Source of the DNA: Psychromonas ingrahamii 37
GTDB taxonomy: Bacteria; Pseudomonadota; Gammaproteobacteria; Enterobacterales; Psychromonadaceae
Length of the DNA stretch: 64,000 bases
Reading direction: 5' to 3'
Assembly (NCBI RefSeq): GCF_000015285.1
Contig: NC_008709.1
Span: 3,782,001-3,846,000 of the forward strand
The notes beneath the pieces are model-generated. The model did not search any database. It had not been told where the DNA came from and saw nothing but the letters and a program-made list of their open reading frames with translations. Both the position numbers and the translations under genes were made by a program. How positions within the stretch are numbered: position 1 is the stretch's first letter; each line of letters begins with the position of its first letter. Positions 1 to 10,042 of the stretch are shown in pieces.

Positions 1-97
1 GCACTATTTTATAACAACAGATTGACCAAACTAGAATAGAGCTTTTTATTACGAGCTAACCTTTTTGTTACAATCGAACGATGGCTCTTCCAATTCC

Positions 98-709
98 TTA
101 CTTAAAACCACCGAATGAAAAATTATAACTCAGGATAATTGAATTTGAACCAGGATTTCTACTTGCAAGACCCGCATTGGATAAATGATAACCGCCCACA
201 CCCAGACGGGAATTAGCGCTCAGCTTATAAGCCAGTTCCAGACCAGTACGGAATTCTATATCAGCTCCCAAATCTGTACTGTCACCTTCGTTATAGTAGC
301 TGATTGCCCAATTTGGTGTCAGTACCCACTTTTTATTTAACGGGAAATCATAACGAACACCGCCGTAGAACCAGTACGCTTGATCAGCATTAACGGTAAA
401 GCCCACTGCTGGTATCAGGTTATATACTGATTTGAGTGGTGAAAAACGATACTCAATACCAACCTCTGTTGCCATATCATTATTATCATTTGTTATATCA
501 AACACGCCAGCGGAAACCGCGATCGAGTCTGATTGCTTAGCAAGAGTAACAGGTGATAGTAATAAACAGATGGCGGTAAAGATAGTTGCTGTCAATTTGT
601 TGTTTGAAGTGTTTATCCAGCAGTCTTCTTTTGCCTCCTTGATAACGTGATTATTGCTTAATTGATAAAGAATTATTTTGATAGGTGATAGAGCAGGAAA
701 ATTTAGCAT
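98..709 (-). CDS. PagL-like lipid A deacylase family outer-membrane protein
   Basis: The product looks like a member of the PagL/acyloxyacyl hydrolase family, outer-membrane beta-barrels that remove the 3-O acyl chain of lipid A. A hydrophobic export segment lies near residues 38-57, ending around VTLAKQ. The C-terminal half has alternating barrel strands and ends in aromatic/Gly residues. The diagnostic HxSN motif is present as GYHLSNAG, followed by RNPG. In PagL the catalytic triad is His, Ser at +2 and Glu at +14; here +14 is Asn (NPGSN), so activity is doubtful. The ATG at 709 has an AAGGA site 6-7 bases upstream, but the ~37 residues ahead of the hydrophobic segment are unusually long. 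An AAGGAGG inside the reading frame, with no good start codon after it, leaves the start uncertain. Family call fairly sure; function uncertain. Confidence 0.7.
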   Translation of the reverse strand: MLNFPALSPIKIILYQLSNNHVIKEAKEDCWINTSNNKLTATIFTAICLLLSPVTLAKQSDSIAVSAGVFDITNDNNDMATEVGIEYRFSPLKSVYNLIPAVGFTVNADQAYWFYGGVRYDFPLNKKWVLTPNWAISYYNEGDSTDLGADIEFRTGLELAYKLSANSRLGVGGYHLSNAGLASRNPGSNSIILSYNFSFGGFK

Positions 710-987
710 TCAACATCCTTTTATTGCTACTGGCTAATAGTGTGATAACAAATAAAGTTTAGTTAAAAATTAGATTTTTTGTAAAAAATCATTCACAAAA
801 AATAGGCTGCAACAAAATGAAGCGGGTCATAAATGTGCAGCCATAAATCAGGCTTGGCAATTAAATATTTTCCGGCGAGAGTAAAAATAAATAACATTGG
901 TATAGTGATCTTCGACCTACGAATAAGATTCAAGCAAAACCCAGCTAAAAGAGATACATGGGGGCAACAATAAAATGGAATAGAGCC

Positions 988-1749
988 TTAAAAAAAGTTT
1001 GGCTTTCCTGAATGGAATTTAAAGTCAGAATCCGGTGATTGAATGAGCTCAGCTTCAACAACAGCAAAAAAAGTAACTCTCTCGGTTATGTCTTGCCCTG
1101 AAATATGCTCTGCTAATGCTAAATAATCTTGATAATGTCGTGCTTCTGAACGGAGTAGAGATAAATAAAACTTTCCTATTTTAGGATCTAAATGTGGGGC
1201 GATTTTAGCAAACCTTTCACAGGATCTTGCTTCTATAAAAGCACCGATTATCAATTTATCAATAAGCGCTTCCGGTTCATAAGTGCGAACATTTTTTAAC
1301 AACCCTTTTGCATAACGTGATCCAGGTATTGGTTCATAAGCAATATTATTGTCTTCAATAATTTCTAATACCTGATAAAAGTGATGTAATTCTTCTCTTA
1401 TCAATAAAACCATTTTATCGACCATATCCTGACCGTAAGGACAGTCTGAACGCGCCTTAATCGACTTTGATATAGCATTCTTACCTTTAAGGGTTTCCAG
1501 ATTACCGATACGCTTATAAGCAAATTGTTCATAAGGTTTTACAAGTTCCCCTAGTTGCTCTATCCCCTCTTCTCTTAGGGCATAACGCTTAAGTAAAAAC
1601 AGGGCACTTTGAGAAGCTTTTAATTCACATATCAAGTGATCCCGAAGAAGAATGGGTAAATTTTCTGCTTTTTTAGCTTGATCAACCCAAGAATCAGGCG
1701 TACTACATTTTAAAAAGGAGTTAATAGGCGCTAATAATTCTTCATACAT
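988..1749 (-). CDS. miaE: tRNA-(ms2io6A37) hydroxylase MiaE
   Basis: MiaE is a non-haem diiron monooxygenase that hydroxylates the isopentenyl group of ms2i6A at position 37 of tRNAs reading UNN codons. The 253-residue length is normal for the family. Ferritin-like metal-ligand helices are visible: Glu in CELKAS (residue 42), an ExxH in REELHHF (119-123), Glu in IEARSCERF (173), and a second ExxH in SEARHY (202-205). The gene stands alone and faces leftward, with spacers on both sides. The start used is the ATG directly ahead of the conserved N-terminal helix. No sign of decay. Confidence 0.93.
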   Translation of the reverse strand: MYEELLAPINSFLKCSTPDSWVDQAKKAENLPILLRDHLICELKASQSALFLLKRYALREEGIEQLGELVKPYEQFAYKRIGNLETLKGKNAISKSIKARSDCPYGQDMVDKMVLLIREELHHFYQVLEIIEDNNIAYEPIPGSRYAKGLLKNVRTYEPEALIDKLIIGAFIEARSCERFAKIAPHLDPKIGKFYLSLLRSEARHYQDYLALAEHISGQDITERVTFFAVVEAELIQSPDSDFKFHSGKPNFF

Positions 1750-2555
1750 TATTTTTAATTCAGTTTATTGATGATTTGTAATATTTTAACACGGAAATCT
1801 AGTCTGACGTATTGATTGATGCTATCGATATAAAGGCCATTCAGATTAGCCCCTCAGCTCACTCTAATTTTTCATTCACTTGCTAGAGATAAAATAGCAA
1901 AATAATAAGAGGGAAAAAGAACAATCTTTTTGTAATATCAGATAAAAGACATCACCACCTGCGCAAGGTCTATAGACTGCGAGAGCTGACAGGTGACTAG
2001 CGTTAACATTTGCTTTTATGTCTGCTCATCGTATTGTTTTCCCTTTCAACTAACAAGGTCGGCACGCTTAATACCAAAAGAAATAATTAAGTGATTACAT
2101 TGTAAAAAGGCATAAATCCTTCAACTGTTAATTTAAATTAATATTCCCACTTTTTAATTAAGATCATCATTTAATTTATTTTGGCATAATTATAATTTCG
2201 AAGCTCCCAAGATTGAAAAATAAGCAGCCTATCGCTTCCTCTGTCAACACCCATTCCCTTAACTTAAACGACACCTTATGGTAAAAAGCCAATAACGCAA
2301 TATTTAGATGGTTAGGTACCTTACCTAGCTAACGGATTTCACCTCTCATCTTCTACTTATTTATCCCAGCGCACTGGCTGGCCTGCTTTTTTGTTTTTTA
2401 GAGAAGGTAAATATTTGTTAACATTATGTTTATTTTGTTAAGGTTTGATTTAGAACAAACTAAACTGTCTCTGTATGTTATATGGTCACCGCCATTGAAT
2501 AATAAAATTAATTGACGATTCACCAAAAAAATTCCTTTGAGGCAGTGTAAAAGAG
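1750..2555. other. long spacer upstream of the diguanylate cyclase
   Basis: This ~800-base AT-rich stretch separates two divergent genes and holds no convincing ORF. A small inverted repeat CCAGCGCACTGG near 2366-2377 is followed by a T-rich run, a weak terminator-like feature in the + direction. Promoters for miaE and the GGDEF gene must lie here, but no clear -35/-10 pair stood out. Confidence 0.4.
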
Positions 2556-3785
2556 ATGATTAACAAAGACGTCACACAGGAAGCCTGTATTGATTATGAG
2601 CTAACAGTATCAAATGATGCTAATGAACAGACGGAACGAAGAAAATCTGTCTCATCAACCAACATAACCCGCTCATTTTTTAGCTTAGGCCGTACTGCGT
2701 TGACAGATCTACTCTCTACTAATCTGCATTCTAAAGACTTTGTTAATACTCGTACCAGCTTTATAACTTCTCGACTTTGGCTGATATGTATATTTTTTGC
2801 TTTGTCTGTTCCAGTATGTTCATTTCTTGATTTTATTCTATTTTCTCAACAAGAAGCGCGTTATTTGTTTGCTGCGCGTTTGCTCCTTTCTTTTTGTTTA
2901 TTTATTTTAGCTTTTATCCTTAAAAACCAGCCTAGCGTACGTACGGTACGTATCGTTATGCCGATAGTGTTTTTAGTACCAATGTTTTTCTTTATTTTCA
3001 CTATGGTAATTATTTCCCCTACGCCAAATGAAAACATTCCTGCCATTTTTGAGATGATGCCATATTTTATTTTAGCCATGTTAGGGTTATTCCCGTTAAC
3101 TATCAGCGGTGGTGCTTTAGTTATTTCATTGATTTCCATCCAGTTTGTCGGTTTTGAATTATGGATTAGCAATAACAGTTACTGGGTCATTTTTAATGAT
3201 ATTTGGCTATTTCTTTTATTTGCAGGCATAAGTTTATGGTTACAAGTAGGGCAATTGTCAATGTTGATGAAGCTTTATCGAGAATCAACCGTTGATCCAT
3301 TAACCAAATTAATCAATCGTAGAGTGCTATTTAGATTGGCTGCCAATGATCTGGAAAAACAATCAAACTTTTGTCTGATCATGTTTGATCTGGACCGATT
3401 TAAACGTATTAATGATACTTACGGCCATGGTGTAGGTGATAAAGTGCTCGTTTCCATCGCTCAGGTTATTCAACGAGAGTTACGACAGAGTGATATTGTT
3501 GCACGTTTTGGTGGGGAAGAATTTGTCGCTATTCTTCCTGAAATAGGGTTAGAACAAGCCACTCGAATAGGGCAGAGGATAAGACGGATGATAAGTCAAG
3601 AATCGGTGCAATTAACCGATGGTTTGGTGATAAAAACCACCAGCAGTATCGGTGTTACTCAAAAAAGAGTAAATGAATCTCTTGATGAAACACTCAAACG
3701 CGCGGATGATTTTTTATACTACGCCAAAGAAAATGGTAGAAACCAAGTTGTATCGGACATCGACAATATTAATCCTTCCCTGTGA
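2556..3785 (+). CDS. membrane diguanylate cyclase (GGDEF)
   Basis: The protein probably makes cyclic di-GMP from two GTP at the inner membrane. Residues ~74-235 form about six hydrophobic segments, a MASE-like integral membrane sensor. A GGDEF domain follows from ~245 to ~395. The active-site signature is intact as GGEEF (319-323), preceded by DLDRFKRIND with the metal-binding Asp. An inhibitory-site RxxD (RQSD, 310-313) lies five residues ahead of GGEEF, so product feedback inhibition is expected. The gene stands alone. The start ATG follows a purine-rich AAGAG. The ~65-residue Ser/Thr-rich cytoplasmic tail before the membrane domain is unremarkable. The ligand sensed is unknown. Confidence 0.9.
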   Translation: MINKDVTQEACIDYELTVSNDANEQTERRKSVSSTNITRSFFSLGRTALTDLLSTNLHSKDFVNTRTSFITSRLWLICIFFALSVPVCSFLDFILFSQQEARYLFAARLLLSFCLFILAFILKNQPSVRTVRIVMPIVFLVPMFFFIFTMVIISPTPNENIPAIFEMMPYFILAMLGLFPLTISGGALVISLISIQFVGFELWISNNSYWVIFNDIWLFLLFAGISLWLQVGQLSMLMKLYRESTVDPLTKLINRRVLFRLAANDLEKQSNFCLIMFDLDRFKRINDTYGHGVGDKVLVSIAQVIQRELRQSDIVARFGGEEFVAILPEIGLEQATRIGQRIRRMISQESVQLTDGLVIKTTSSIGVTQKRVNESLDETLKRADDFLYYAKENGRNQVVSDIDNINPSL

Positions 3786-4351
3786 GATTGACGTAATTTC
3801 TGACAAAAAACAAGATACCCAAATCTTTTTATCTAAATTTTCTTTTAATAAAGGGTTAAGCTATAACCGTCAATGGGGATCTAGCCGCCTGATTATCGGC
3901 AAGTATCGAATTTACTTATATTTAATTAATAAATAGCGGGATCATGTGCTTCCAATATTTTTCTATTGATTAGTAATTAAGTCTATCTATGTTATCTTTC
4001 TGATATTTTAAGTTATACCTAACCGATAACAGAAGTTGTACAGCATGGATTCCCTGATAAAAGAGAGACCTCAGCTGATCACTATTACTGAAGCAGCAAC
4101 ATTCCGGAACTTAACCAAAGTAACCATTCGATCTTGAACCGACGATGGTCGATTCGTCTGTTTATGGACAGGCGCATCAGTTTTATGCCCTATACTGTGC
4201 CAGTGAGATTAGGACGCAGCTGATAATTTAGGGTTTTCTGACCCATCTGCAGATGGGCATCCACACAACATCTGTACCGGGATTTCTTGGTCAAGTAGCG
4301 ATATAAGACGCAGGCTTTTAGCGCTGCACAATAAAAATAACGGAGTCAGCT
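3786..4351. other. spacer with possible gene remnant
   Basis: About 565 bases between the diguanylate cyclase and the PF10118 gene. A 30-codon ATG ORF at 4044-4136 (MDSLIKERPQ...) is more GC-rich than the first half of the spacer, like the gene that follows. It may be the remnant of a regulator, but it is too short to assign. The ribosome binding site of the next gene (GGAG, 4342-4345) is at the right edge. Confidence 0.35.
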
Positions 4352-5242
4352 ATGACAGAACCCCTGTATGAATATCAGCCCAAGGATGTCGATCAGATCG
4401 TAGTAAGGAATTTCACTTTTGATTTTCCGGAGGACCTTGATCCGGTTTGGATACCCGGTAACCCGGTGCGCTCGCACTTATTTAATGGCTTTTCCCTGAT
4501 CATGCCTTACCTTGAACCCTACCTGATACATTCGATACTGAGAGCGCGCGAGCATATTACTGACCCTGAGCTGCTGAAAGATCTCGCGGGCTTTAATCGG
4601 CAGGAGGCAAATCATTTCAAGTGTCATCGCAAGTACAATGAGTTATTGAAAGCCAATGGCTATCCTGAGTTGGAGCGGCTGGAGAAGCATATGACCAAGG
4701 CTTATGCCCGCCTTGAGAAAAGAAGCTTACGCACTCAGTTGGCCTACTCAGCTGGTTTTGAGTCTATTACAAATGGCTTTACTCACTGGCTTATCAACAA
4801 ACGCGTTGCGCTTTTCGGCGGTGCGGACCGACATGTCAGTTCCTTCTGGATCATGCATATGATTGAAGAAGGAGAGCACAAAACGGTAGCTTACGATGCC
4901 TATATGGCTTGTTCAGGCCAGTACTTCGCTCGCTTCCTGGGTGTTTTTCACGGCAGTTGCCACGTCATGGGACTGGGATTTTGGGGGATGTGCATTGCGC
5001 TTAAAAAAGACAAAATATTGTATCGTCTAAAAACGCTGTTTCAGATAGCCAAAGAAATAGTTAATTTGTGTGTAGAGGTTGGTCCTTTTATGTTCAGGGC
5101 TCTGCTGCCCGGCTTTAATCCCAGAAAAGAGGCAGATCCACAGTGGATGAAAGATTGGATCAAAGGCCACGCAACACTGCCGAAGGACGCGCTTATCCCG
5201 TTGCTTGATACCAGTAACCCGGAGATGCCCGTGCCTTTTTAA
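4352..5242 (+). CDS. predicted metal-dependent hydrolase, PF10118 family
   Basis: The sequence matches the PF10118 family, annotated as predicted metal-dependent hydrolases, whose substrate is not established. Conserved Glu/His clusters that could bind metal are visible: NRQEANHFKCH (~residues 88-98) and MIEEGEHKTVAYDAY (~170-184), plus HGSCHVMGLGFWG. The arrangement resembles a ferritin-like helical metal site more than a classical hydrolase. A hydrophobic stretch near 200-215 may touch the membrane. The start is well supported by GGAG six bases upstream of the ATG. Codon use is more GC-rich than its neighbours, which suggests acquisition, and it is not obviously in an operon. Confidence 0.75.
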   Translation: MTEPLYEYQPKDVDQIVVRNFTFDFPEDLDPVWIPGNPVRSHLFNGFSLIMPYLEPYLIHSILRAREHITDPELLKDLAGFNRQEANHFKCHRKYNELLKANGYPELERLEKHMTKAYARLEKRSLRTQLAYSAGFESITNGFTHWLINKRVALFGGADRHVSSFWIMHMIEEGEHKTVAYDAYMACSGQYFARFLGVFHGSCHVMGLGFWGMCIALKKDKILYRLKTLFQIAKEIVNLCVEVGPFMFRALLPGFNPRKEADPQWMKDWIKGHATLPKDALIPLLDTSNPEMPVPF

Positions 5243-5309
5243 GATGCCATGCATCACCCGAGGTGAACATGCCATTCGGGCCAGCCTCGCCGCCTTTACC
5301 TTGCGTAGC

Positions 5310-5942
5310 CTATAGGGGCGGATCTACTTTAGCGGTAACGGATGTATTAACACGAAACCATCCCGCAATAGAATAACGATCCCGATTAGCAGCAAGCACT
5401 TCATGAGGAAATTCCTCACTTAAGAAAGTAACCAATGTACCTAAAAGAGGGACGACTTTAATCCCGTCTTGATCGTGCTCATCTTTATATATCACTAATT
5501 CGCCACCATCAGCACTCGTCCAGCCGGTATTAAAATATACAACAATTGATAAAATGCGATTAGCTTCACCTCTAAAGGCATCACAATGTCTTTTGTAATA
5601 ATCTCCAGGTCCATAGTGGGCAAAATGACTTTCAAATGAAAAAAGACCTAAAAATAAACGTCGGTTTAAGAAACGTTGCAGATTTGAAGACCAATCTAGC
5701 CACTTTTTACCTGTTTCAGTGTCCCCCGTAATCCAACAAATTTCATCTGTTCTGACAAATTTATTTTCTAGGTATTCATTCCCCCTACCTATGCCTGCAC
5801 TTTTAAATTGTTCTGCCTCCATGGTTTGCTGATAAGAAAATAATGCACTAGCCAACTTTTCTGGCAACGCGCTTGGGAGGACGCTATATCCTTTATTTTC
5901 AATATCTTGAGCTATAATACCAAAAAGTGTTTCATCACTCAT
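5310..5942 (-). CDS. 2OG-Fe(II) dioxygenase (prolyl 4-hydroxylase-like)
   Basis: A single-domain 2-oxoglutarate/Fe(II)-dependent oxygenase of the P4Hc type. The double-stranded beta-helix signature is complete: HYGPGDYYKRHCDAF supplies the His-x-Asp iron ligands, FPHEVL the distal His, and RYSIAGWFRVN the Arg that binds 2-oxoglutarate. The substrate is unknown; relatives hydroxylate ribosomal proteins, translation factors or free amino acids. I start at the ATG at 5942 because a GAGGG lies about seven bases upstream. An in-frame TTG at 5984 would add 14 residues but lacks a comparable site. The gene is transcribed toward the PF10118 gene. Confidence 0.85.
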   Translation of the reverse strand: MSDETLFGIIAQDIENKGYSVLPSALPEKLASALFSYQQTMEAEQFKSAGIGRGNEYLENKFVRTDEICWITGDTETGKKWLDWSSNLQRFLNRRLFLGLFSFESHFAHYGPGDYYKRHCDAFRGEANRILSIVVYFNTGWTSADGGELVIYKDEHDQDGIKVVPLLGTLVTFLSEEFPHEVLAANRDRYSIAGWFRVNTSVTAKVDPPL

Positions 5943-6808
5943 ACTACTACCCTCTATTGAGGGGAATTGCTTTAGGCCTACCAAATTAATTACCTATTAA
6001 TAAAAACATTTGATTATTTCAAAAGACATATAAGCGCATAACACAGCAAATACACGCACCTAGGTTGGTGTTATTTTTGCAGATTTTAATCTTTAGCGAA
6101 CACAGTGACAACTGTAATAATAGCCTGATAGAGCTGCTTGTGAAGCTTAATGGCTTATACACTTTGAGCGATGCTTATTTTCCTACTAAATTGGCAAAAT
6201 ATGAAGTTAAAAATTTACAATTTCACCGACGATTAATTTTATTTTCGACCTTTAGCTCAATACTAAATTTGAATTAACTAGCATTAAGACAGCACGGCCG
6301 ACACAAGGCAGAGAAATATTTATATAAATGTAAATATAAAAATAATATAAAGGTAATGCAAAATTAACAAGATAGAAAATATTTCATTAATTTAAAGGTC
6401 AAACTCCTTAAGTGAATCTTGTTTTTTATCAAAAAAGGATAATTTAAAGCTATTGATAGCAATAAAATAAAGACAACCACATGAATATAAGTCCCTTATT
6501 TTATAGTAGGTAAAAATTTACAAGCAGGAAAAAAGGATTGGCTGTCCTGAATTTTTTCAGTATTTTGAGCTCTTTTTTAATCTCTATTTTGATTACTCAT
6601 CTTCTTTTTATCATCATATTTCCATCATCTATAACTTATTGTTTATCATTCTGATTAATCATAAAATCTTCATCTAATTCAAACCTATTGATATTAAACA
6701 CATTTTACTTTACTGTGATAACAAAATGTTACAAATAAACCTTAAAGCTTTGATGAATAATTTACGCCATATCCATTCAGCTCAGCTTCTATTCAAATGG
6801 AGTCATCT
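5943..6808. other. spacer upstream of gcd, with one copy of a paired repeat
   Basis: A very AT-rich ~860-base region. A 70-codon ORF at 6065-6277 has no ribosome site and no recognisable protein character. At about 6494-6547 lies a ~54-base sequence, starting CCTTATTTTATA and ending TTGGCTGTCCT, that recurs in the same orientation at about 9423-9478, downstream of gcd. The GGAG for gcd is at 6799-6802. Confidence 0.5.
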
Positions 6809-9136
6809 ATGCGTTTTTTTTCCATATTAGGATGGATTGTAGGTCTTACCCTTACCCTTGGTGGAGGATATTTACTCTCTCTTGGTGGCAGTGCTTACTA
6901 CTTGATAGCGGGAATTGTGCTACTGATTACCAGTGGTTTAGCATTTAAACGCCAACCATCGTCTTTGTATCTTTATAGTATTTTTCTGCTTGGCACTTTT
7001 ATCTGGGCGCTTAGCGAATCGGGTTATTATTGGTGGGGGTTAGCACCACGCCTTGGTCTCTTTTTAGCCATCGCTCTGCCACTCTTTTTTACACGCTCAT
7101 GGTCCGTAAGCCGGAAAATACTTGTGGCGGTATGGACAATTATTACGCTTGTGATGCTGGCAAGTTTAATAAATGCACCTTTCGATAAGCAAGGTGAATT
7201 ACCTATGGCAAGTATTAATGCAAATACCGAGGACAGTGTGCCTAAAGGGGACTGGAATGCGTATGGTCGTTCTAATCTCGGGCAGCGATATTCTCCACTT
7301 GAGGATATCACGCCAGATAATATCGCTAATCTCAAACAAGCTTGGGTATACCGAACCGGTGATATGAAGGGGCCTAAAGACGTCGGTGAAACCACCTATG
7401 AGGCGACACCATTAAAAGTGGGTAATAGTTTATATCTTTGTACACCACATAATTGGTTGGTGGCGTTAGATGCGGATAGTGGTGAGAAACGTTGGGTTTA
7501 TGACTCTAAAGTCTTGCCTGAGATGCAACGTCAGCACCAAACCTGTCGGGGAGTTTCTTATCAACCCCCTGCATCAGGGACTATCCCAATGGCGATAAAT
7601 CAAACTCAGCCATCCGAAAATCTAGCTTCGGTTAGCTGTGACGCGAAGTTATTTTTACCAACATCAGATGCACGCCTGATTGCGTTGGATCCTGTTACTG
7701 GCGCTCGTTGCCAAGGATTTGGTGACGATGGCGTTATTGATTTAACCAAAAACATGCCCTTTAAGCAGGCCGGTTACTATTACTCTACATCACCGCCTTT
7801 AGTTTCCAATGGTTTTGTGGTTGTCGGCGGTTCGGTTAACGATAACTATGATGTGAATGAGCCTTCGGGTGTTATTCGTGCCTACAATACCAGTACGGGT
7901 GAATTGGCATGGAACTGGGATTCGGGAAATCCAGATGAGACTGCCCCGATAGGCCCAAATGAAACCTACGCAGTTAGCTCACCCAATAGTTGGTCGATCG
8001 CGAGTGCAGATGACAAACTCGGTCTTATCTATTTACCGATGGGCAACAGTACCCCCGATCAGTTAGGTATGTATCGCTCACCGGCCGAAGAGAAATATGC
8101 AACATCGGTTGTTGCGCTGCATATCGAGACGGGTAAAGTTGCTTGGGTGCAACAGTTCATCCACCATGATTTGTGGGATATGGACACACCCGCTCAACCG
8201 TCGTTACTAGATCTTCAAACTAAAAGCGGCCTTCAGCCTGCATTGGTCGTTCCGACCAAACAGGGTGACGTGTATGTACTGAATCGTAAGACAGGTGAAC
8301 CGATTATACCGATCACCGAGCAACCAGCCCCACAAGGAACCATTCCTGAAGATTATGCTTCGCCTACACAACCAAGCTCTGCGTTAAACTTTAAGCCAGA
8401 GAAAATGACCGGTGCGCAGATGTGGGGTGCAACACCTATTGATCAACTGATTTGCCGTATTCAGTTTAAAAAATTACGCTATGAAGGCCAGTACACACCA
8501 CCATCTATACAAGGTACTCTTGTTTACCCGGGTAACTTTGGCGTGTTCAACTGGGGCGGCGTTGCGGTTGATCCTGAACGTCAGGTGATGTTTGCTATGC
8601 CACTGGATTTGGCCTTTGTATCGAAATTGATCCCCAATGATAATCAGCAAGATCTTGGTCCGGTCAATACGGGTGAACAGGGTGTGAGCACTAATACTGG
8701 TAGCCCGTATTCTGTGTCACTATCGCCTTTCTTATCGCCACTTGGCATACCCTGTCAGCAGCCACCTTGGGGTTCTGTTGCCGGTGTGAATTTAAGAACA
8801 GGTGAAAAGGTATGGCAGCACAAAAATGGCACGACTCGAGATATGACTGCACTGCCACTGCCTATCCCATTGGGGATGCCGGGCATTGGCGGGCCGATTA
8901 TCACCAAAGGCGGTGTTGCATTCATGGCAGCATCACTGGATGACTATTTACGTGGGTACGATCTCAAAACCGGGCAAGTGTTATGGACGGCAAGATTACC
9001 TGCCGGTGGACAAGCCACACCCATGACCTACCTAAACAGCAAAGGTGAACAGATGGTGGTTCAGGTCGCGGGTGGACATGGTTCACTTGGCACTACCTTA
9101 GGTGACTATGTGGTGGCTTATAAACTAGAAAAATAG
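6809..9136 (+). CDS. gcd: membrane-bound PQQ-dependent glucose dehydrogenase
   Basis: Gcd oxidises glucose (and related aldoses) to gluconolactone on the periplasmic side and passes electrons to ubiquinone. About five membrane helices fill residues ~1-125, followed by an eight-bladed quinoprotein propeller. Hallmarks include WNAYGRSNLGQRYSPL at the domain entry, the catalytic Asp region HHDLWDMDTPAQP, and TKQGDVYVLNRKTG, whose Lys contacts PQQ. The length of ~775 residues is normal. I start at the second ATG (6809) because GGAG lies six bases upstream; an ATG at 6797 would add four residues. No pqq biosynthesis genes are in this window, so cofactor synthesis must be encoded elsewhere or PQQ imported. 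Confidence 0.92.
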   Translation: MRFFSILGWIVGLTLTLGGGYLLSLGGSAYYLIAGIVLLITSGLAFKRQPSSLYLYSIFLLGTFIWALSESGYYWWGLAPRLGLFLAIALPLFFTRSWSVSRKILVAVWTIITLVMLASLINAPFDKQGELPMASINANTEDSVPKGDWNAYGRSNLGQRYSPLEDITPDNIANLKQAWVYRTGDMKGPKDVGETTYEATPLKVGNSLYLCTPHNWLVALDADSGEKRWVYDSKVLPEMQRQHQTCRGVSYQPPASGTIPMAINQTQPSENLASVSCDAKLFLPTSDARLIALDPVTGARCQGFGDDGVIDLTKNMPFKQAGYYYSTSPPLVSNGFVVVGGSVNDNYDVNEPSGVIRAYNTSTGELAWNWDSGNPDETAPIGPNETYAVSSPNSWSIASADDKLGLIYLPMGNSTPDQLGMYRSPAEEKYATSVVALHIETGKVAWVQQFIHHDLWDMDTPAQPSLLDLQTKSGLQPALVVPTKQGDVYVLNRKTGEPIIPITEQPAPQGTIPEDYASPTQPSSALNFKPEKMTGAQMWGATPIDQLICRIQFKKLRYEGQYTPPSIQGTLVYPGNFGVFNWGGVAVDPERQVMFAMPLDLAFVSKLIPNDNQQDLGPVNTGEQGVSTNTGSPYSVSLSPFLSPLGIPCQQPPWGSVAGVNLRTGEKVWQHKNGTTRDMTALPLPIPLGMPGIGGPIITKGGVAFMAASLDDYLRGYDLKTGQVLWTARLPAGGQATPMTYLNSKGEQMVVQVAGGHGSLGTTLGDYVVAYKLEK

Positions 9137-10042
9137 AGCTGAATAAAATCTACTGGCAAGTCTGGTGGGTGAATATAGGCAGGATAAAAGGCTTTTATTC
9201 TTCCTATACTCAATTCAGATTGATCTTAGCGACACAAAAAATCTCGGCGTACGCTAACGGGAAATACAATGACAAATTTTTAGGGAATAAATTTGAACAG
9301 CTTTAGCTGGGTTCGAAGAAACGAATAACAGGGATATTATTCATAAAATAAGGGGTATCAACAAGCGAAATTAATGAAGAGCGTGATTGCGTCATACCTA
9401 TCTTTCACATAAAGATAAAAAACCTTATTTTATAACAGGTATAAATTTACAATTAGTCAAAAAGGGTTGGCTGTCCTCGTTTACTGACACGTTTTTTCTC
9501 CTTTAACTTACTAAGATATGGTTAAAGAATGTAGCCGAGCGTAGGATATTTTTATCAGAGATATAGAAAGTGTAAACACTTAGCTCAAGAGATTGAATAA
9601 ATGAGGGAAATTAATGAATCGCATTGATATAACCGCTCCTGCGTGCTGCTAACAACCACATCCGTGCTACGCACCTTGGTTAAAACAGAATATGATTACG
9701 CGATACATTATCTTATTGTTAGTTCGCCTATAAAACATCCGTGATGATTATCACCCAGTCTTGCCATCTTTGGCGCGCCGTTCAATTGGGGAAAACAGTG
9801 TTTCTAAAGAAGCCAGTTTCACCCCTGAACATTATTCTTTATAAATTTGCGCTACTCGGAAGCAATAAATCGAGAAAAATCACCGCGACGCTGTTTAGCA
9901 AAATACAATAGTTACATTCAGTAAAGTATCCCACTTAGACAACTTAATATTCGCGGTTATTTTCCTTCATGGCTTATAATAGAAGCCCTACAGAGCCGTT
10001 ATTTTTATATTGGCGGTCTCTGTAATTCTCCACAGACCCCGG
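9137..10042. other. spacer holding two dispersed repeats
   Basis: No gene is visible in these ~900 bases. About 9229-9369 is a copy of a dispersed repeat containing GGGAATAAATTTGAACAGC, also found at 21033-21165. About 9423-9478 is the second copy of the repeat seen upstream of gcd. No clear terminator follows gcd. Confidence 0.5.
9229..9369. repeat. dispersed repeat family 1, copy A
   Basis: This segment aligns by eye with 21033-21165: both contain ACGGGAAATACAAT, TTTTTAGGGAATAAATTTGA, ACAGGGAT(A/G)TTATTCATAAA and GTATCAAC. A short fragment of the same unit is at about 18303-18335. No ORF is conserved between copies, so it is either a non-autonomous element or debris of an old insertion. 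Confidence 0.6.

Noticed and set aside
6065-6277. 70-residue ORF upstream of gcd
   Set aside because: No ribosome site, AT-rich composition and no protein character.
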